From: DASYPQ01 sp041488095
Lineage (GTDB): Bacteria; Planctomycetota; UBA1135; GCA-002686595
NCBI GenBank assembly: GCA_041488095.1
Contig: JBGPOP010000062.1
Span: forward strand, 1 to 14,887
DNA length: 14,887 nucleotides
Direction of reading: 5' to 3'
The notes under the pieces were generated by a model. The model ran no database searches, was not told the origin of the DNA, and saw nothing but the letters and a program-made list of their open reading frames with translations. The position numbers were made by a program, and so were the translations under genes. Shown in pieces: positions 5,077-12,883 of this stretch; the first letter of the stretch is position 1; the number at the start of each line of letters is the position of its first letter.

Positions 5077-6864
5077 ATGGGGTGCCTTTCACGCAGGTTC
5101 CTGCATGCTGCCGGCGCAGTCGTTCTCCTTGCGGGCGGGGCGCTGTCTCAGACGACGACGCGTGTGAGCGTCGGCCCGGGCGGCGCGCAGGGTGACGGCG
5201 ACAGCCGCTATCCCTCGATCTCCGCCGACGGCCGCTGGCTCGTCTTCGACAGCGCGGCCACGAACCTCGTGTCCGGCGACACGAACGCACGAATCGACGT
5301 CTTCTTGCGCGACCTGGGGAAGGGAGTCACGACGCGGGTGAGCGTGGACTCGAGCGGAGCCCAGGGCAACGGGGACAGCAGCATGCCCTCGATCTCCTCC
5401 AATGGTCGCTACGTGGTGTTCGAGAGCCTCGCCACGAACCTCGTCTCCGGGGACACCAACGGTTGGAGCGACATCTTCGTGCACGACCGCCTCACCGGCG
5501 CGACGACGCGGGTGAGCGTGAACTCGAGCGGGGCGCAGGCTAGCAGCCTCAGCCTGGCCGCTTCGATCTCCTCCGAGGGACATATCGTGGCTTTCGAGAG
5601 CTACGCGGGAAACCTCGTCTCGGGGGACACCAACCACTCGGTGGACGTCTTCGTGCACGATCTGCTGACCGGGACGACGACGCGGGCGAGCGTGGACTCC
5701 GCTGGAGCGCAAGGCGATAACTTGAGCACAGAGGCCTCGATCTCCCCGGACGGCCGCTGCGTCGCCTTCGTGAGCTTCGCGACGAACCTCGTGTCCGGAG
5801 ACACCAACGGATGGGGCGACGCCTTCGTGCACGATCTCGAGACCGGCGCGACGACGCGGGTGAGCGTGGACTCCGGCGGGACGCAGGCCGATTCCGGAAG
5901 CTCCTTTCCGACGCTGTCCTCCGATGGCCGCTTCGTGACGTTCTCCAGCCCGGCCAGCAACCTCGTGCCCGGGGACACGAACGGTCAATACGACGTGTTC
6001 GTGCACGACCGCCTTACCGGCGCGACCGTGCGTGCCAGCGTGGACCCGAGCGGGGCCCAGGCGAACCATGGCAGCAGCAACTCGCCGAGCACCCTCGACG
6101 GGCGGTACGTGGGGCTCCTGAGCCTCGCGACGAACCTGGTGCCCGGGGACACCAACGGGTTCCAGGACGACATCCTCTGCGACCTCGTGACCGGCCGGAC
6201 GACGCTCGTGAGCGTGGATTCCGGCGGAGTGCAGGGCAACAACCAGAGCTCCTCCCTCTCGATGTCGGCCGACGGTCGCTTCGTGGCGTTCTACAGCCTC
6301 GCCAGCAACCTCGTGCCGGAAGACACGAACGGACGCTCCGACATCTTCCTGCGCGACCGCGGGGCCGCGTCGGCGTTCGTCCCGTTCTGTTCCGGCGACG
6401 GAAGCGGCGCCGCCTGTCCCTGTGGCAACGCCGGCGCGGCGGGCCGCGGATGCGAGAACTCGGCGGGTACCGGTGGAGCGCAGCTCTCCGCGTCGGGCGT
6501 CGCGAGCCATTCGGCCGACACGGTGCAGCTCACGTCTTCGGGCGAGCGCGCGACCGCCTTCAGCATCTTCCTGCAGGGGAGAGCCGGCATCGCGCCGGTC
6601 CACTTCGGAGACGGCCTGCGCTGCGCGGGGGAGATGCTCCTGCGGATGTACGTGAAGAGCGCGGTCGGAGGCGTGGTCACCGCGCCCGAGGCCGGCGATC
6701 CGTCGCTCCTGGAGCGGTCGGCCAGGGCGGGCGACCCGGTCCCGCTGGGTTGGACGCGCGTGTACCAGGTGTACTATCGCGACCCGAGCCCGAGCTTCTG
6801 CCCGAGCCCCGCGGGCGCGACGTTCAACGCGTCGAACGCGATCGCGATCGCCTGGGGACGGTGA
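5077..6864 (+). CDS. Gene A: secreted protein with seven TolB/PD40-like propeller repeats and six-Cys C-terminal module
   Basis: A 595-residue protein. Residues 1-25 are a signal peptide (M-G-C-L-S-R-R-F then A/V/L-rich to A-L-S-Q). Residues 30-429 are seven tandem repeats of exactly 58 residues (last one shortened). The consensus is R-V-S-V-D-S-x-G-A-Q-x-x-x-x-S-x-x-P-S-I-S-x-D-G-R-x-V-x-F, then S-x-A-T-N-L-V-x-G-D-T-N-G-x-x-D-x-F-V-H-D, then x-x-T-G-x-T-T-R. The S-x-D-G-R-x-V-A-F core is the WD40-like/PD40 blade of TolB-type propellers, so a closed seven-blade propeller is the natural model. Residues 438-595 are the six-Cys module shared with genes B and C (C438, C447, C449, C459, C516, C575). 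The role is probably extracellular or surface; no catalytic motif is visible. The gene stands alone, convergent with the small gene ending at 6928. Confidence 0.9.
   Translation: MGCLSRRFLHAAGAVVLLAGGALSQTTTRVSVGPGGAQGDGDSRYPSISADGRWLVFDSAATNLVSGDTNARIDVFLRDLGKGVTTRVSVDSSGAQGNGDSSMPSISSNGRYVVFESLATNLVSGDTNGWSDIFVHDRLTGATTRVSVNSSGAQASSLSLAASISSEGHIVAFESYAGNLVSGDTNHSVDVFVHDLLTGTTTRASVDSAGAQGDNLSTEASISPDGRCVAFVSFATNLVSGDTNGWGDAFVHDLETGATTRVSVDSGGTQADSGSSFPTLSSDGRFVTFSSPASNLVPGDTNGQYDVFVHDRLTGATVRASVDPSGAQANHGSSNSPSTLDGRYVGLLSLATNLVPGDTNGFQDDILCDLVTGRTTLVSVDSGGVQGNNQSSSLSMSADGRFVAFYSLASNLVPEDTNGRSDIFLRDRGAASAFVPFCSGDGSGAACPCGNAGAAGRGCENSAGTGGAQLSASGVASHSADTVQLTSSGERATAFSIFLQGRAGIAPVHFGDGLRCAGEMLLRMYVKSAVGGVVTAPEAGDPSLLERSARAGDPVPLGWTRVYQVYYRDPSPSFCPSPAGATFNASNAIAIAWGR
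5164..6363 (+). repeat. Seven tandem 174-bp coding repeats in gene A
   Basis: Repeat starts are 5164, 5338, 5512, 5686, 5860, 6034 and 6208; the first six are all exactly 174 bp and the last is about 156 bp. They encode the PD40-like blades. Blocks such as 'acctcgt(g/c)tc(c/g)gg(a/g/c)gacac(c/g)aac' recur nearly unchanged, so recent duplication or ongoing homogenisation is likely. Confidence 0.9.
6388..6861 (+). other. Six-Cys C-terminal module, copy A
   Basis: 158 residues from C438 to the end. The core is C-P-C-x-N-(5-6)-G-R-G-C-x-N-S-x-x-x-G-G-A, then D-T-x-x-x-T-x-S-G-E-R-x-T-A-x-S-I-x-L-Q-G, later G-D-P-S-(6)-A-x-x-G-D-P, Y-x-V-Y-Y-R-D-P and T-F-N. It is the most diverged of the three copies, lacking for example the Y-G-Q-G and L-K-R-L-Y wording of the others. 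Confidence 0.85.
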
Positions 6865-6927
6865 CGCGGCCATGTGCACGGCTGAGAATGCCGGCCCCAG
6901 GGCGAAGTCGCCTCGCGGCGCAGCGGT

Positions 6928-7230
6928 TCACGCAGGAAACTCGACCCGGAAGACTGCCGAACGCGGGATCTCGAACGCGTCCCCGCGCTTGAACGAGCGC
7001 ACGTCCGGGGCAGAGAAGAAATCATGCTTCGCTCGAACCCTGAGCGTCTCACCGTGGTCCTCCAGCACATCAGCAGCCAACGATTCCAGGGCGGACAGCG
7101 GGTCCTTCCTTTCCGGATAGAGGGTCACGATCTCTCCCGGCTTGTACAGGCGATCGGGGTTCATGCTGACCCGGCCCAGCGGTGCCGTGCCTGAGAGTGC
7201 GATGGAGTTGGACGGGCGTGTCTTGAACAT
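6928..7230 (-). CDS. Small hypothetical protein
   Basis: 100 residues from ATG 7230, with GAGGG about nine bases upstream. I do not recognise it. It has no signal peptide or membrane segment. The pattern is of short strands and charged turns (L-Y-K-P-G-E-I-V-T-L-Y-P, then E-T-L-R-V-R-A-K-H, then F-K-R-G-D-A-F-E-I-P-R-S-A-V-F-R-V-E-F), suggesting a small beta-barrel-like cytoplasmic protein. An internal ATG (residue 23) lacks a ribosome site. The residue balance is normal and the opposite strand offers nothing better. It is convergent with gene A, with 63 bp between the stops. Confidence 0.55.
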   Translation of the reverse strand: MFKTRPSNSIALSGTAPLGRVSMNPDRLYKPGEIVTLYPERKDPLSALESLAADVLEDHGETLRVRAKHDFFSAPDVRSFKRGDAFEIPRSAVFRVEFPA

Positions 7231-7414
7231 GGTCTGGTTCCCTCGGCCGAAGAGGGTTGGAGACTACCTCGCGGCCACCGGATGTTGCCAGCGAAGGACC
7301 ATCGCGGCCATGCACCTTGATCCGTGACCAGGCAGCGTGACGGGGTGAGAGGGCCGGCCCCCTGCCGGCGGAGTCGCGGCGAGCGTCGCCCCCTCTTCGG
7401 GTCCCGGGAATGCT

Positions 7415-7630
7415 TCAGTTGCAGAGCGTGACCGCGAGTTCGTCGGACAGCCCGATCCCGATCCCGTCCGGGTTCTGGGGATCATGGAGGTCGGAGCCGT
7501 TCGGAACGGGTGCCGGCTTCGTCCGGGACGCGGCCTGGGCCGTCGCAATCGTGGACGCCGCGGTCAGGGTCCACTCGGTGAAGTACAGGCGGGCGGCCCT
7601 GGAAGGGAGAGAGGTGTGGCTGAGCTTCAT
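7415..7630 (-). CDS. Possible small exported peptide
   Basis: 71 residues from ATG 7630, with GGAG eight bases upstream. The N-terminus M-K-L-S-H-T-S-L-P-S-R-A-A-R is basic and is followed by a mild Ala/Thr-rich stretch ending A-T-A-Q-A-A-S, which could be a weak signal peptide. The rest is Pro/Asp/Gly-rich (N-P-D-G-I-G-I-G-L-S-D-E-L) ending in L-C-N. No family is recognised. It diverges from the sigma factor gene. If it is not real, 7231-7796 is a noncoding stretch that otherwise holds only GC-rich inverted repeats (for example GCCGGC-5-GCCGGC at about 7353-7369). Confidence 0.35.
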   Translation of the reverse strand: MKLSHTSLPSRAARLYFTEWTLTAASTIATAQAASRTKPAPVPNGSDLHDPQNPDGIGIGLSDELAVTLCN

Positions 7631-7732
7631 GTCATTCGCTCCGGCGGGTGTCGTTCGCCTCGCATGCATGCGCCGTTCCCCGTCGGTGAGTGTCATTCCT
7701 TCCACGTGGCCGATCTGGCTGCGCTCGATGCT

Positions 7733-7771
7733 CCCTCCGCCTACGAACTACGGCGGAGGGGCAGCTCGTAG
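7733..7771 (+). promoter_or_regulatory. Perfect 9-bp hairpin with competing or pseudoknot pairing in sigma-factor leader
   Basis: CCCTCCGCC (7733-7741) pairs perfectly with GGCGGAGGG (7752-7760) around a 10-nt loop. Loop bases TACGA (7742-7746) can pair with TCGTA (7766-7770), forming a pseudoknot or, with 7741 and 7771, an alternative CTACGA/TCGTAG hairpin. The structure ends 25 bp before the sigma-factor ATG at 7797. It may be an operator, a terminator or attenuator, or chance in GC-rich DNA. Confidence 0.4.
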
Positions 7772-7796
7772 CAAGTGCGCGTACGCTCGAAGGTCG

Positions 7797-8426
7797 ATGA
7801 ACGAGGCGCCGCGATGGAACGGGCAGGACGCCCTCGGCCTCTGCGCTCGTGGTCCGGAAGCGGGCGCCGCGACCGCGGCTCCCGGTTGCGAGCGGAACTT
7901 TCCCGCGGCATCGGGCGATGAGCTGATGACGCTCGTCTACGAGGACTTGCGGCGTCTCGCGGATCGCTACCTTTCCTCGGAGACCCCGAGGCAGACGCTG
8001 CAGCCCACCGCGCTCGTCCACGAGGCCTATCTCCGACTCTCGGGGAGCTCCCCGTGCCTGTGGGACAATCGTGCGCACTTCTTCGGTGCGGCGGCCCGGG
8101 CGATCCGGCGCATCCTGATCGATCGCGCCCGCGCCCGTCGCCGGGACCGGCGTGGCGGCGGGAGGCGGCCCTTGCCGCTCGAAGCGGCCGAGAGAGTCGG
8201 TCTCCCCGGGCCGCGCCTCGATTTCATCGCGCTCGACGTGGCCCTGGAGAAGCTCTCGCGCGTCGATGAGCAGAAGGCGCGCGTCGTCGAGCTGCGGTTC
8301 TTCGGGGGCCTGAGCGTCGAGGAGACCGCGGAGACGCTCGGGATCTCGCCCAGCACCGTGGCGCGAGAGTGGCGCTTCGCGCGGGTCTGGCTGCACCGCG
8401 AGCTGGCCGGGCACGAGCCGGATTGA
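7797..8426 (+). CDS. ECF RNA polymerase sigma factor (TIGR02999-like, acidobacterial/planctomycete type)
   Basis: 209 residues from ATG 7797. Region 2 is at about 44-115: L-M-T-L-V-Y-E-D-L-R-R-L-A-D-R-Y-L, then Q-T-L-Q-P-T-A-L-V-H-E-A-Y-L-R-L and N-R-A-H-F-F-G-A-A-A-R-A-I-R-R-I-L-I-D-R-A-R-A-R-R-R-D, wording typical of the TIGR02999/Sigma70_ECF family. Region 4 is at about 145-203 with the helix-turn-helix L-S-V-E-E-T-A-E-T-L-G-I-S-P-S-T-V-A-R-E-W-R-F-A. The first 40 residues are an unconserved Gly/Ala-rich lead, so the start is less sure; GAAGG sits only three bases before the ATG, and no other ATG lies between it and M44. The stop is 22 bp before the kinase start. Members of this group often lie beside Ser/Thr kinases rather than anti-sigma factors, so control by phosphorylation is an attractive inference. 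Confidence 0.9.
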   Translation: MNEAPRWNGQDALGLCARGPEAGAATAAPGCERNFPAASGDELMTLVYEDLRRLADRYLSSETPRQTLQPTALVHEAYLRLSGSSPCLWDNRAHFFGAAARAIRRILIDRARARRRDRRGGGRRPLPLEAAERVGLPGPRLDFIALDVALEKLSRVDEQKARVVELRFFGGLSVEETAETLGISPSTVAREWRFARVWLHRELAGHEPD

Positions 8427-8448
8427 AGGGAAAGGGAGCTTTCGATCC

Positions 8449-10935
8449 GTGGCCGGCCCCGGTGAACGTCTCCACCGCGCCGAGGACATCTTCTTCTGGC
8501 TGTCGGCTCTCCCCGAGAGACGGCGCCACGTCGAGGCGGCGCGGCTTTGCGAAGGTGACGCCGTTCTCGCCGCCGAAGTAGCCTCGCTGCTCGAGCACGA
8601 ATCCCGGATGGGAGGGTTCCTCGAGGAGCCCGCGCTCGGGACCGACTTCACGCTGCTGCCGGCTACGGCGAAAGCGGCTTCGGAAGAGGAGATCGGGCGC
8701 GACGAGATGATCGGCCGCACGGTCGGTCGCTACCGCATCGAGCGCCGCCTCGCCTCGGGAGGCATGGGGACGGTCTACCGCGCCGCGCGCGCCGACAACC
8801 AGTTCACGCAGAGCGTCGCGATCAAGATCGTCAAGCGCGGCATGGATACCGACGAGATCCTCGGTCGGTTCCGCCGCGAGCGCCAGACCCTGGCGCAGCT
8901 CGAGCATCCCAACATCGCCCGTCTGATCGACGGCGGCGCGACGGAGGGCGGCCAGCCGTATCTCGTGATGGAGTACGTCGAGGGCGAGCCGATCGACGAG
9001 TACTGCGACCGCCGTCGTCTCGGCGTGAACGAACGGCTGGAGATCTTCCTCACGATCTGCGACGCCGTCCGCCATGCCCACCAGAACCTCGTGGTGCACC
9101 GCGACCTCAAGCCCGGCAACATCCTCGTGACCGCGGACGGAGCCCCGAAGCTCCTCGATTTCGGCATCTCGACGGTGCTGGACAGCCGGAGCGCCGGCCG
9201 GGTCACCGCCTCGCGCGACCGGCGACTCACACCGGAATACGCGAGCCCGGAGCACATCGCCGGCGCCCCGGTGACGACGGCTTCCGACGTGTACTCGCTG
9301 GGCGCGATCCTCTACGAGCTCCTCTGCGGTCGTCTTCCCCATCGATTCCCGACCCGCACCCCGGAGGAGATCCAGCGTGTCGTCGCGGCGAGCGAGCCGC
9401 CGCCGCCGAGCGAGATGGCCCTGCGATCCGATCCCGCGTGGGACGCGCTGGAGGCCGCGCGCGCGCGCCGCGCGACCCCCGAGATCCTGGCGCGTCGACT
9501 CCGGGGAGACCTCGACACGATCGTGATGGCGGCGCTGCACAAGGATCCGTCGCGGCGGTATCCCTCCGTGGAGGCGCTCGCGATGGACCTCCGGCGGCAC
9601 CGCGATCGCATGCCGGTCTCCGCGCGCCGGGACACGTTCACGTACCGTACGAGCCGGTTCGTCCGCCGTCATTTCGTCGGAACTGCGTTCGCCGCCGTGT
9701 CCCTGGCTCTGCTCGTGGCGGGCGCTGCGGCGTTCGCCTGGCAGGCCAGCGTGGCCGAAAGAGAGCGCGACCGGGCGCTCATCTCGCGCGCCCGTTCCGA
9801 CGCGATCACGAGCTTCCTGACGCGCATGCTCGAGGCAGCCGATCCGTCGCGGTCGGGTCCGGCCGTCACGGTGCACGAAGTGCTCGACGACGCGGCCCGG
9901 CGTCTGGACCAGGAGCTCGGCGGCGAGCCGCTCGTCCAGGCGAGCCTGCGCGGCACGATCGGCAAGACCTACCAGTCTCTCGGCCTCTATCCCGAGGCGG
10001 AGAAGCAGCTGCGGGAGGCTCTCCGAAGGAAGCTCGAGCTACTCGGGGCGAGCCATCTCGACGTGGCGGAGAGCCGGTGCGATCTCGCGACCGTGCTGTA
10101 CTCGACGAACCAGCTTGCCGAGGCGGCCTCGCAGCTCGAGGCTGCCGTCGCGACCTACCGCGGAGCCGGCGAGGCGGCCGCGAAGGACCTCGCGACGGCG
10201 CTCAGCAGCCTGGGAGCGGTTCGCCGAGCCGGGGGCGAGCTCGACCTGGCCGAGAGTCTCCAGCACGAGGCGCTCGATCTCCGGCGGCGGATACTCGGTG
10301 GCGACAGCCTCGAGGCCGCGGAGAGCCTGAACAACCTGGCCGGCGTCCACTCCGCGCGCGGGCAGCTCGAAGAGGCCCGGCCGCTCCTCGAGGAAGCGCT
10401 GCGGATCCGCATCCGCGACCTGGGCGAGGCACACCCGCTGGTTGCGCAGAGCACCGACAACCTCGCCGTGCTGCTCCACCGCGAGGGGAAACCGGACCAG
10501 GCGGAGCCGCTGTACCGGAAGGCGCTCGAGATCGAGATGCGCGTGCTCGGCCCCGAGCATCCCGACGTGGCCATCACCCACCGCAACCTGGGCTTGCTCC
10601 TTGCGTCGAAGGGGGAGCTCCCTGAGGCGGAGGAGCATCTCCGCAGCTGCATGGCCATCCGCACGAAGAGCCTGCCGACCGCGGACGCCCGCAACGTGAA
10701 CGTGGCGTTCGATCTGGCGGACGTGCTCCTCACGGAGGGTCGGGGCGAGGCCGCCGATCCCCTCGTCGACGCCGTCCTCGACGCGACCGCCGCGCTGGGG
10801 GAGGAGGATCCCGTGCGCAAGTCGGCGCTCTCCCGCGCCGTAGATCATTTCACGAAGCGCGGGGCGATGGAGCGTGCATCGGAGCTCCGCCAGATCAAGG
10901 CCTCCAGTCGACCCGCATCGTCGGTCCCGCGTTGA
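8449..10935 (+). CDS. Transmembrane Ser/Thr protein kinase with C-terminal TPR repeats
   Basis: 828 residues from GTG 8449, with AAAGGGAG ten bases upstream. A short lead (1-90) contains a helical E-V-A-S-L-L-E-H-E segment usual in this family. The kinase domain is at about 95-390: Gly loop L-A-S-G-G-M-G-T-V-Y, catalytic Lys in V-A-I-K126, H217-R-D219-L-K-P-G-N catalytic loop, D238-F-G metal motif, Y-A-S-P-E-H, then S-D-V-Y-S-L-G-A-I-L-Y-E-L-L. All key residues are present. One membrane helix is at about 409-431, placing the remainder outside the cytoplasm. From about 495 to 790 come TPRs of the 42-residue kinesin-light-chain type (L-x-x-A-L-x-I-R-x-x-x-L-G-x-x-H-P). It forms an operon with the ECF sigma gene. 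Its last 41 bp overlap the end of gene B on the other strand. Probable role: senses an envelope signal and phosphorylates the sigma factor or other targets. Confidence 0.95.
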   Translation: MAGPGERLHRAEDIFFWLSALPERRRHVEAARLCEGDAVLAAEVASLLEHESRMGGFLEEPALGTDFTLLPATAKAASEEEIGRDEMIGRTVGRYRIERRLASGGMGTVYRAARADNQFTQSVAIKIVKRGMDTDEILGRFRRERQTLAQLEHPNIARLIDGGATEGGQPYLVMEYVEGEPIDEYCDRRRLGVNERLEIFLTICDAVRHAHQNLVVHRDLKPGNILVTADGAPKLLDFGISTVLDSRSAGRVTASRDRRLTPEYASPEHIAGAPVTTASDVYSLGAILYELLCGRLPHRFPTRTPEEIQRVVAASEPPPPSEMALRSDPAWDALEAARARRATPEILARRLRGDLDTIVMAALHKDPSRRYPSVEALAMDLRRHRDRMPVSARRDTFTYRTSRFVRRHFVGTAFAAVSLALLVAGAAAFAWQASVAERERDRALISRARSDAITSFLTRMLEAADPSRSGPAVTVHEVLDDAARRLDQELGGEPLVQASLRGTIGKTYQSLGLYPEAEKQLREALRRKLELLGASHLDVAESRCDLATVLYSTNQLAEAASQLEAAVATYRGAGEAAAKDLATALSSLGAVRRAGGELDLAESLQHEALDLRRRILGGDSLEAAESLNNLAGVHSARGQLEEARPLLEEALRIRIRDLGEAHPLVAQSTDNLAVLLHREGKPDQAEPLYRKALEIEMRVLGPEHPDVAITHRNLGLLLASKGELPEAEEHLRSCMAIRTKSLPTADARNVNVAFDLADVLLTEGRGEAADPLVDAVLDATAALGEEDPVRKSALSRAVDHFTKRGAMERASELRQIKASSRPASSVPR

Positions 10936-12817
10936 ACGTGCTCGAGGACGGGCAGCCACCCAGCACGTTCGGGTCGCGGTAGTAGACCAGGTACCACCGG
11001 CTCTCTCCCGCCCCGATCGGGTCGCCGAGGGCGGCCGAGCGCGCGGTCACGCTCGGGTCTCCGGAGGCGGAGCTCGGGAGCGTGAGCGCGCCGCCGGATG
11101 CGTTGCGGTGGTAGAGCCTCTTCAGCGTCCCGGCCGCGCAGCGGATGCCTTGCCCGTACACCAGGCCGGCTGGGATTTCCAGATTGCCTTGCAGCAGGAT
11201 GCTCAGCGCGGTCGGCCTCTCCCCGCTCGCGGTGAACGCCAGCGTGTCGGCGGACACCGACGCCGATCCCGCGGCCGATAGCGTGGCTCCGCCTGTCGCC
11301 GAGGAATTGTTGCAGCCGCGCCCGGCGCCGGAAGGCGGATTCGAGCAGGGGCAGGCGATCGTGCCTGCGCCGCCCGGTTCGCACAGCAGCGTGGGAGCCC
11401 CGGCGAGAGCGTCGTACTTGAAGAGCAGGAGCTCGATCCCGCCGGTGTTCAACCCGTAGGTCTCGCCGGCGTCCAGGAGGTTGTACGCGCTGTCGAAGCG
11501 CAGGAAGCCCCCTTCGGCGCTCTGGCCGGATCCGCTCGGAACGATGCCGCGCACGGTCTCGGCGCCGGTGCCCGCGTCGAGCACCAGCGTGATGGCGTCC
11601 GCGCTGTAGGGCGGGGAGCTCGTCCTGCCGGCGACGAACACGTGCCCCGCGGGATCGACGATCACGTCGGACGGAACGTCGTAGCATCCGAGGCAGTTGG
11701 CGCCGTAGAGGTGCGACCACAGGAACGCCCCGGTGCTCGCGTCGCGCTTGACCGTGTAGATGTTGTCGTTGAAGTTGGACAGGTTGCCGTCGGGGTCGAC
11801 GCTGCCGGTCACGTACACGCCACCCTGACCGTCCAGCGCGAGCGCAGCGGCTGCGTCATCGGCGCCGGCAGAATCATAGGCCTGCCACAGGAGCTGCCCA
11901 TCGGTTCCGCGCAGCTTGATCGTGCTGAACCGGTTGGTCATGTTGATGCCCGTGCCGGTGACATAGATGTCGCCGCTCGAGTCGATCTGCATGTCCCTCG
12001 GCGCGTCTTCACCGCTGACGCCCCAGTTGGCCTCCCAGATCGTGCTGCCGTCGCTCGGAGCGTACTTGACGACGACGTAGTCCGGGTGATTCGAGGCCAT
12101 CACGCCATGGATCAGGGCCACGGGCACGTCGTTCGGATCCATCACGATCTCGAGAATGCTGTCCTGGGAATACGGCGCGAGAGCCGGGCCGTCCCAGGTG
12201 CGCTTCCACAGGAGCTGCCCCGCGGCGTCGAACTTGAGGATCATGCCGTCGCTGCCGTCGCCGACCGTTCCGCCGCCGACGTAGACGTTGCCCTGCGCGT
12301 CGGTGGCGACGGATCCGCCGTACTCCGAGGTGCCCGGCCCGCTGCTGTACTGGACGACGTGCAGCAGAGTGCCCGTGGCGGCGTCGTACTTGAGCAGCAG
12401 CACGTTCGCGAAGCTGAGAGGGTCGGGGGTGTTGCCGGCCACGTAGAGGACTCCGCCCGGGCCGAGCGCGAGGGCGCGCGCCTGGTCGTGCCAGTTCGCG
12501 GGCCCGTTGTAGGTCCTCGACCACAGGAGGGAGCCGTCGGGACGGAACGCGGCCGTCACGATGTCGAGGTTGGTGGATGGCTCCATGGTCATGGTGACGT
12601 AGGTCACGCCGGCCGCATCCACGACCATGCCCCAAACGCCCGCCGCGAGCGACGTGCCGAGGGGCAGGGTGGAGACCCAGTCCGGAGTCAGGTCCGCGCG
12701 CGCAGTGCTGGCGAGGAAGGCCAGGGCCAGCGCGCCGCTCCCGCGGAGGGCGAGGGTGAGAGCGTCGGATGCGAGGAGGAGGCGAAGAAGGGCACGCATG
12801 TTCGCGGGGATGCTCAT
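10895..12817 (-). CDS. Gene B: secreted SBBP-type beta-propeller protein with six-Cys C-terminal module
   Basis: 640 residues from ATG 12817, with AGGAG six bases upstream. The signal peptide runs to about residue 41 (L-A-F-L-A-S-T-A-R-A). Seven clear repeat cores follow, spaced irregularly by about 45-60 residues: V-D-A-A-G-V-T-Y-V (66), G-P-G-G-V-L-Y-V-A-G (119), D-A-Q-G-N-V-Y-V-G-G (173), D-P-N-D-V-P-V-A (227), D-S-S-G-D-I-Y-V-T-G (279), D-G-Q-G-G-V-Y-V-T-G (329), D-P-A-G-H-V-F-V-A-G (388). A weaker one lies at about 441-453. Between them are K-Y-D-A-x-x-G strands. This is the SBBP/'beta-propeller repeat' pattern. Residues 479-640 form the shared six-Cys module. No enzyme motif is visible; an extracellular structural or binding role is likely. 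It diverges from gene C across an inverted-repeat region and converges into the kinase gene. Confidence 0.9.
   Translation of the reverse strand: MSIPANMRALLRLLLASDALTLALRGSGALALAFLASTARADLTPDWVSTLPLGTSLAAGVWGMVVDAAGVTYVTMTMEPSTNLDIVTAAFRPDGSLLWSRTYNGPANWHDQARALALGPGGVLYVAGNTPDPLSFANVLLLKYDAATGTLLHVVQYSSGPGTSEYGGSVATDAQGNVYVGGGTVGDGSDGMILKFDAAGQLLWKRTWDGPALAPYSQDSILEIVMDPNDVPVALIHGVMASNHPDYVVVKYAPSDGSTIWEANWGVSGEDAPRDMQIDSSGDIYVTGTGINMTNRFSTIKLRGTDGQLLWQAYDSAGADDAAAALALDGQGGVYVTGSVDPDGNLSNFNDNIYTVKRDASTGAFLWSHLYGANCLGCYDVPSDVIVDPAGHVFVAGRTSSPPYSADAITLVLDAGTGAETVRGIVPSGSGQSAEGGFLRFDSAYNLLDAGETYGLNTGGIELLLFKYDALAGAPTLLCEPGGAGTIACPCSNPPSGAGRGCNNSSATGGATLSAAGSASVSADTLAFTASGERPTALSILLQGNLEIPAGLVYGQGIRCAAGTLKRLYHRNASGGALTLPSSASGDPSVTARSAALGDPIGAGESRWYLVYYRDPNVLGGCPSSSTFNAGPTMRVDWRP
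10898..11383 (-). other. Six-Cys C-terminal module, copy B
   Basis: 162 residues at the end of gene B, with cysteines at module positions 1, 11, 13, 24, 82 and 144. It is clearly closest to copy C: both have Y-G-Q-G, L-K-R-L-Y, R-S-A-A-L-G, Y-L-V-Y-Y-R-D-P and V-L-G-G-C. The last 38 coding bases are also coding on the other strand in the kinase gene. Confidence 0.88.
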
Positions 12818-12883
12818 GGCAGTCTCCTGGGGGTCATTGCACGGACCGGGGCGAACGACCGGAGGGCTCGCTCACCCGTCCCC

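Noticed and set aside
5164..6363. Regular 174-bp repeats as a CRISPR-like or satellite array
   Set aside because: The repeats stay in one reading frame, encode propeller blades, and lie between a signal peptide and the six-Cys tail.
5089..6879. Open minus-strand frame of almost 600 residues opposite gene A
   Set aside because: It mirrors the regular repeats of gene A, is rich in Arg/His/Gly/Val without motifs, and has no ribosome site. It is a shadow caused by high GC.
6901..6912. Short hairpin GGCG-AAGT-CGCC between convergent genes as terminator
   Set aside because: A 4-bp stem without a T-run is too weak to call in GC-rich DNA.
8224..9876. Open minus-strand frame of 550 residues opposite the sigma and kinase genes
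   Set aside because: The plus strand carries unmistakable kinase motifs; the minus frame has Arg/Ala/Asp-rich shadow composition.
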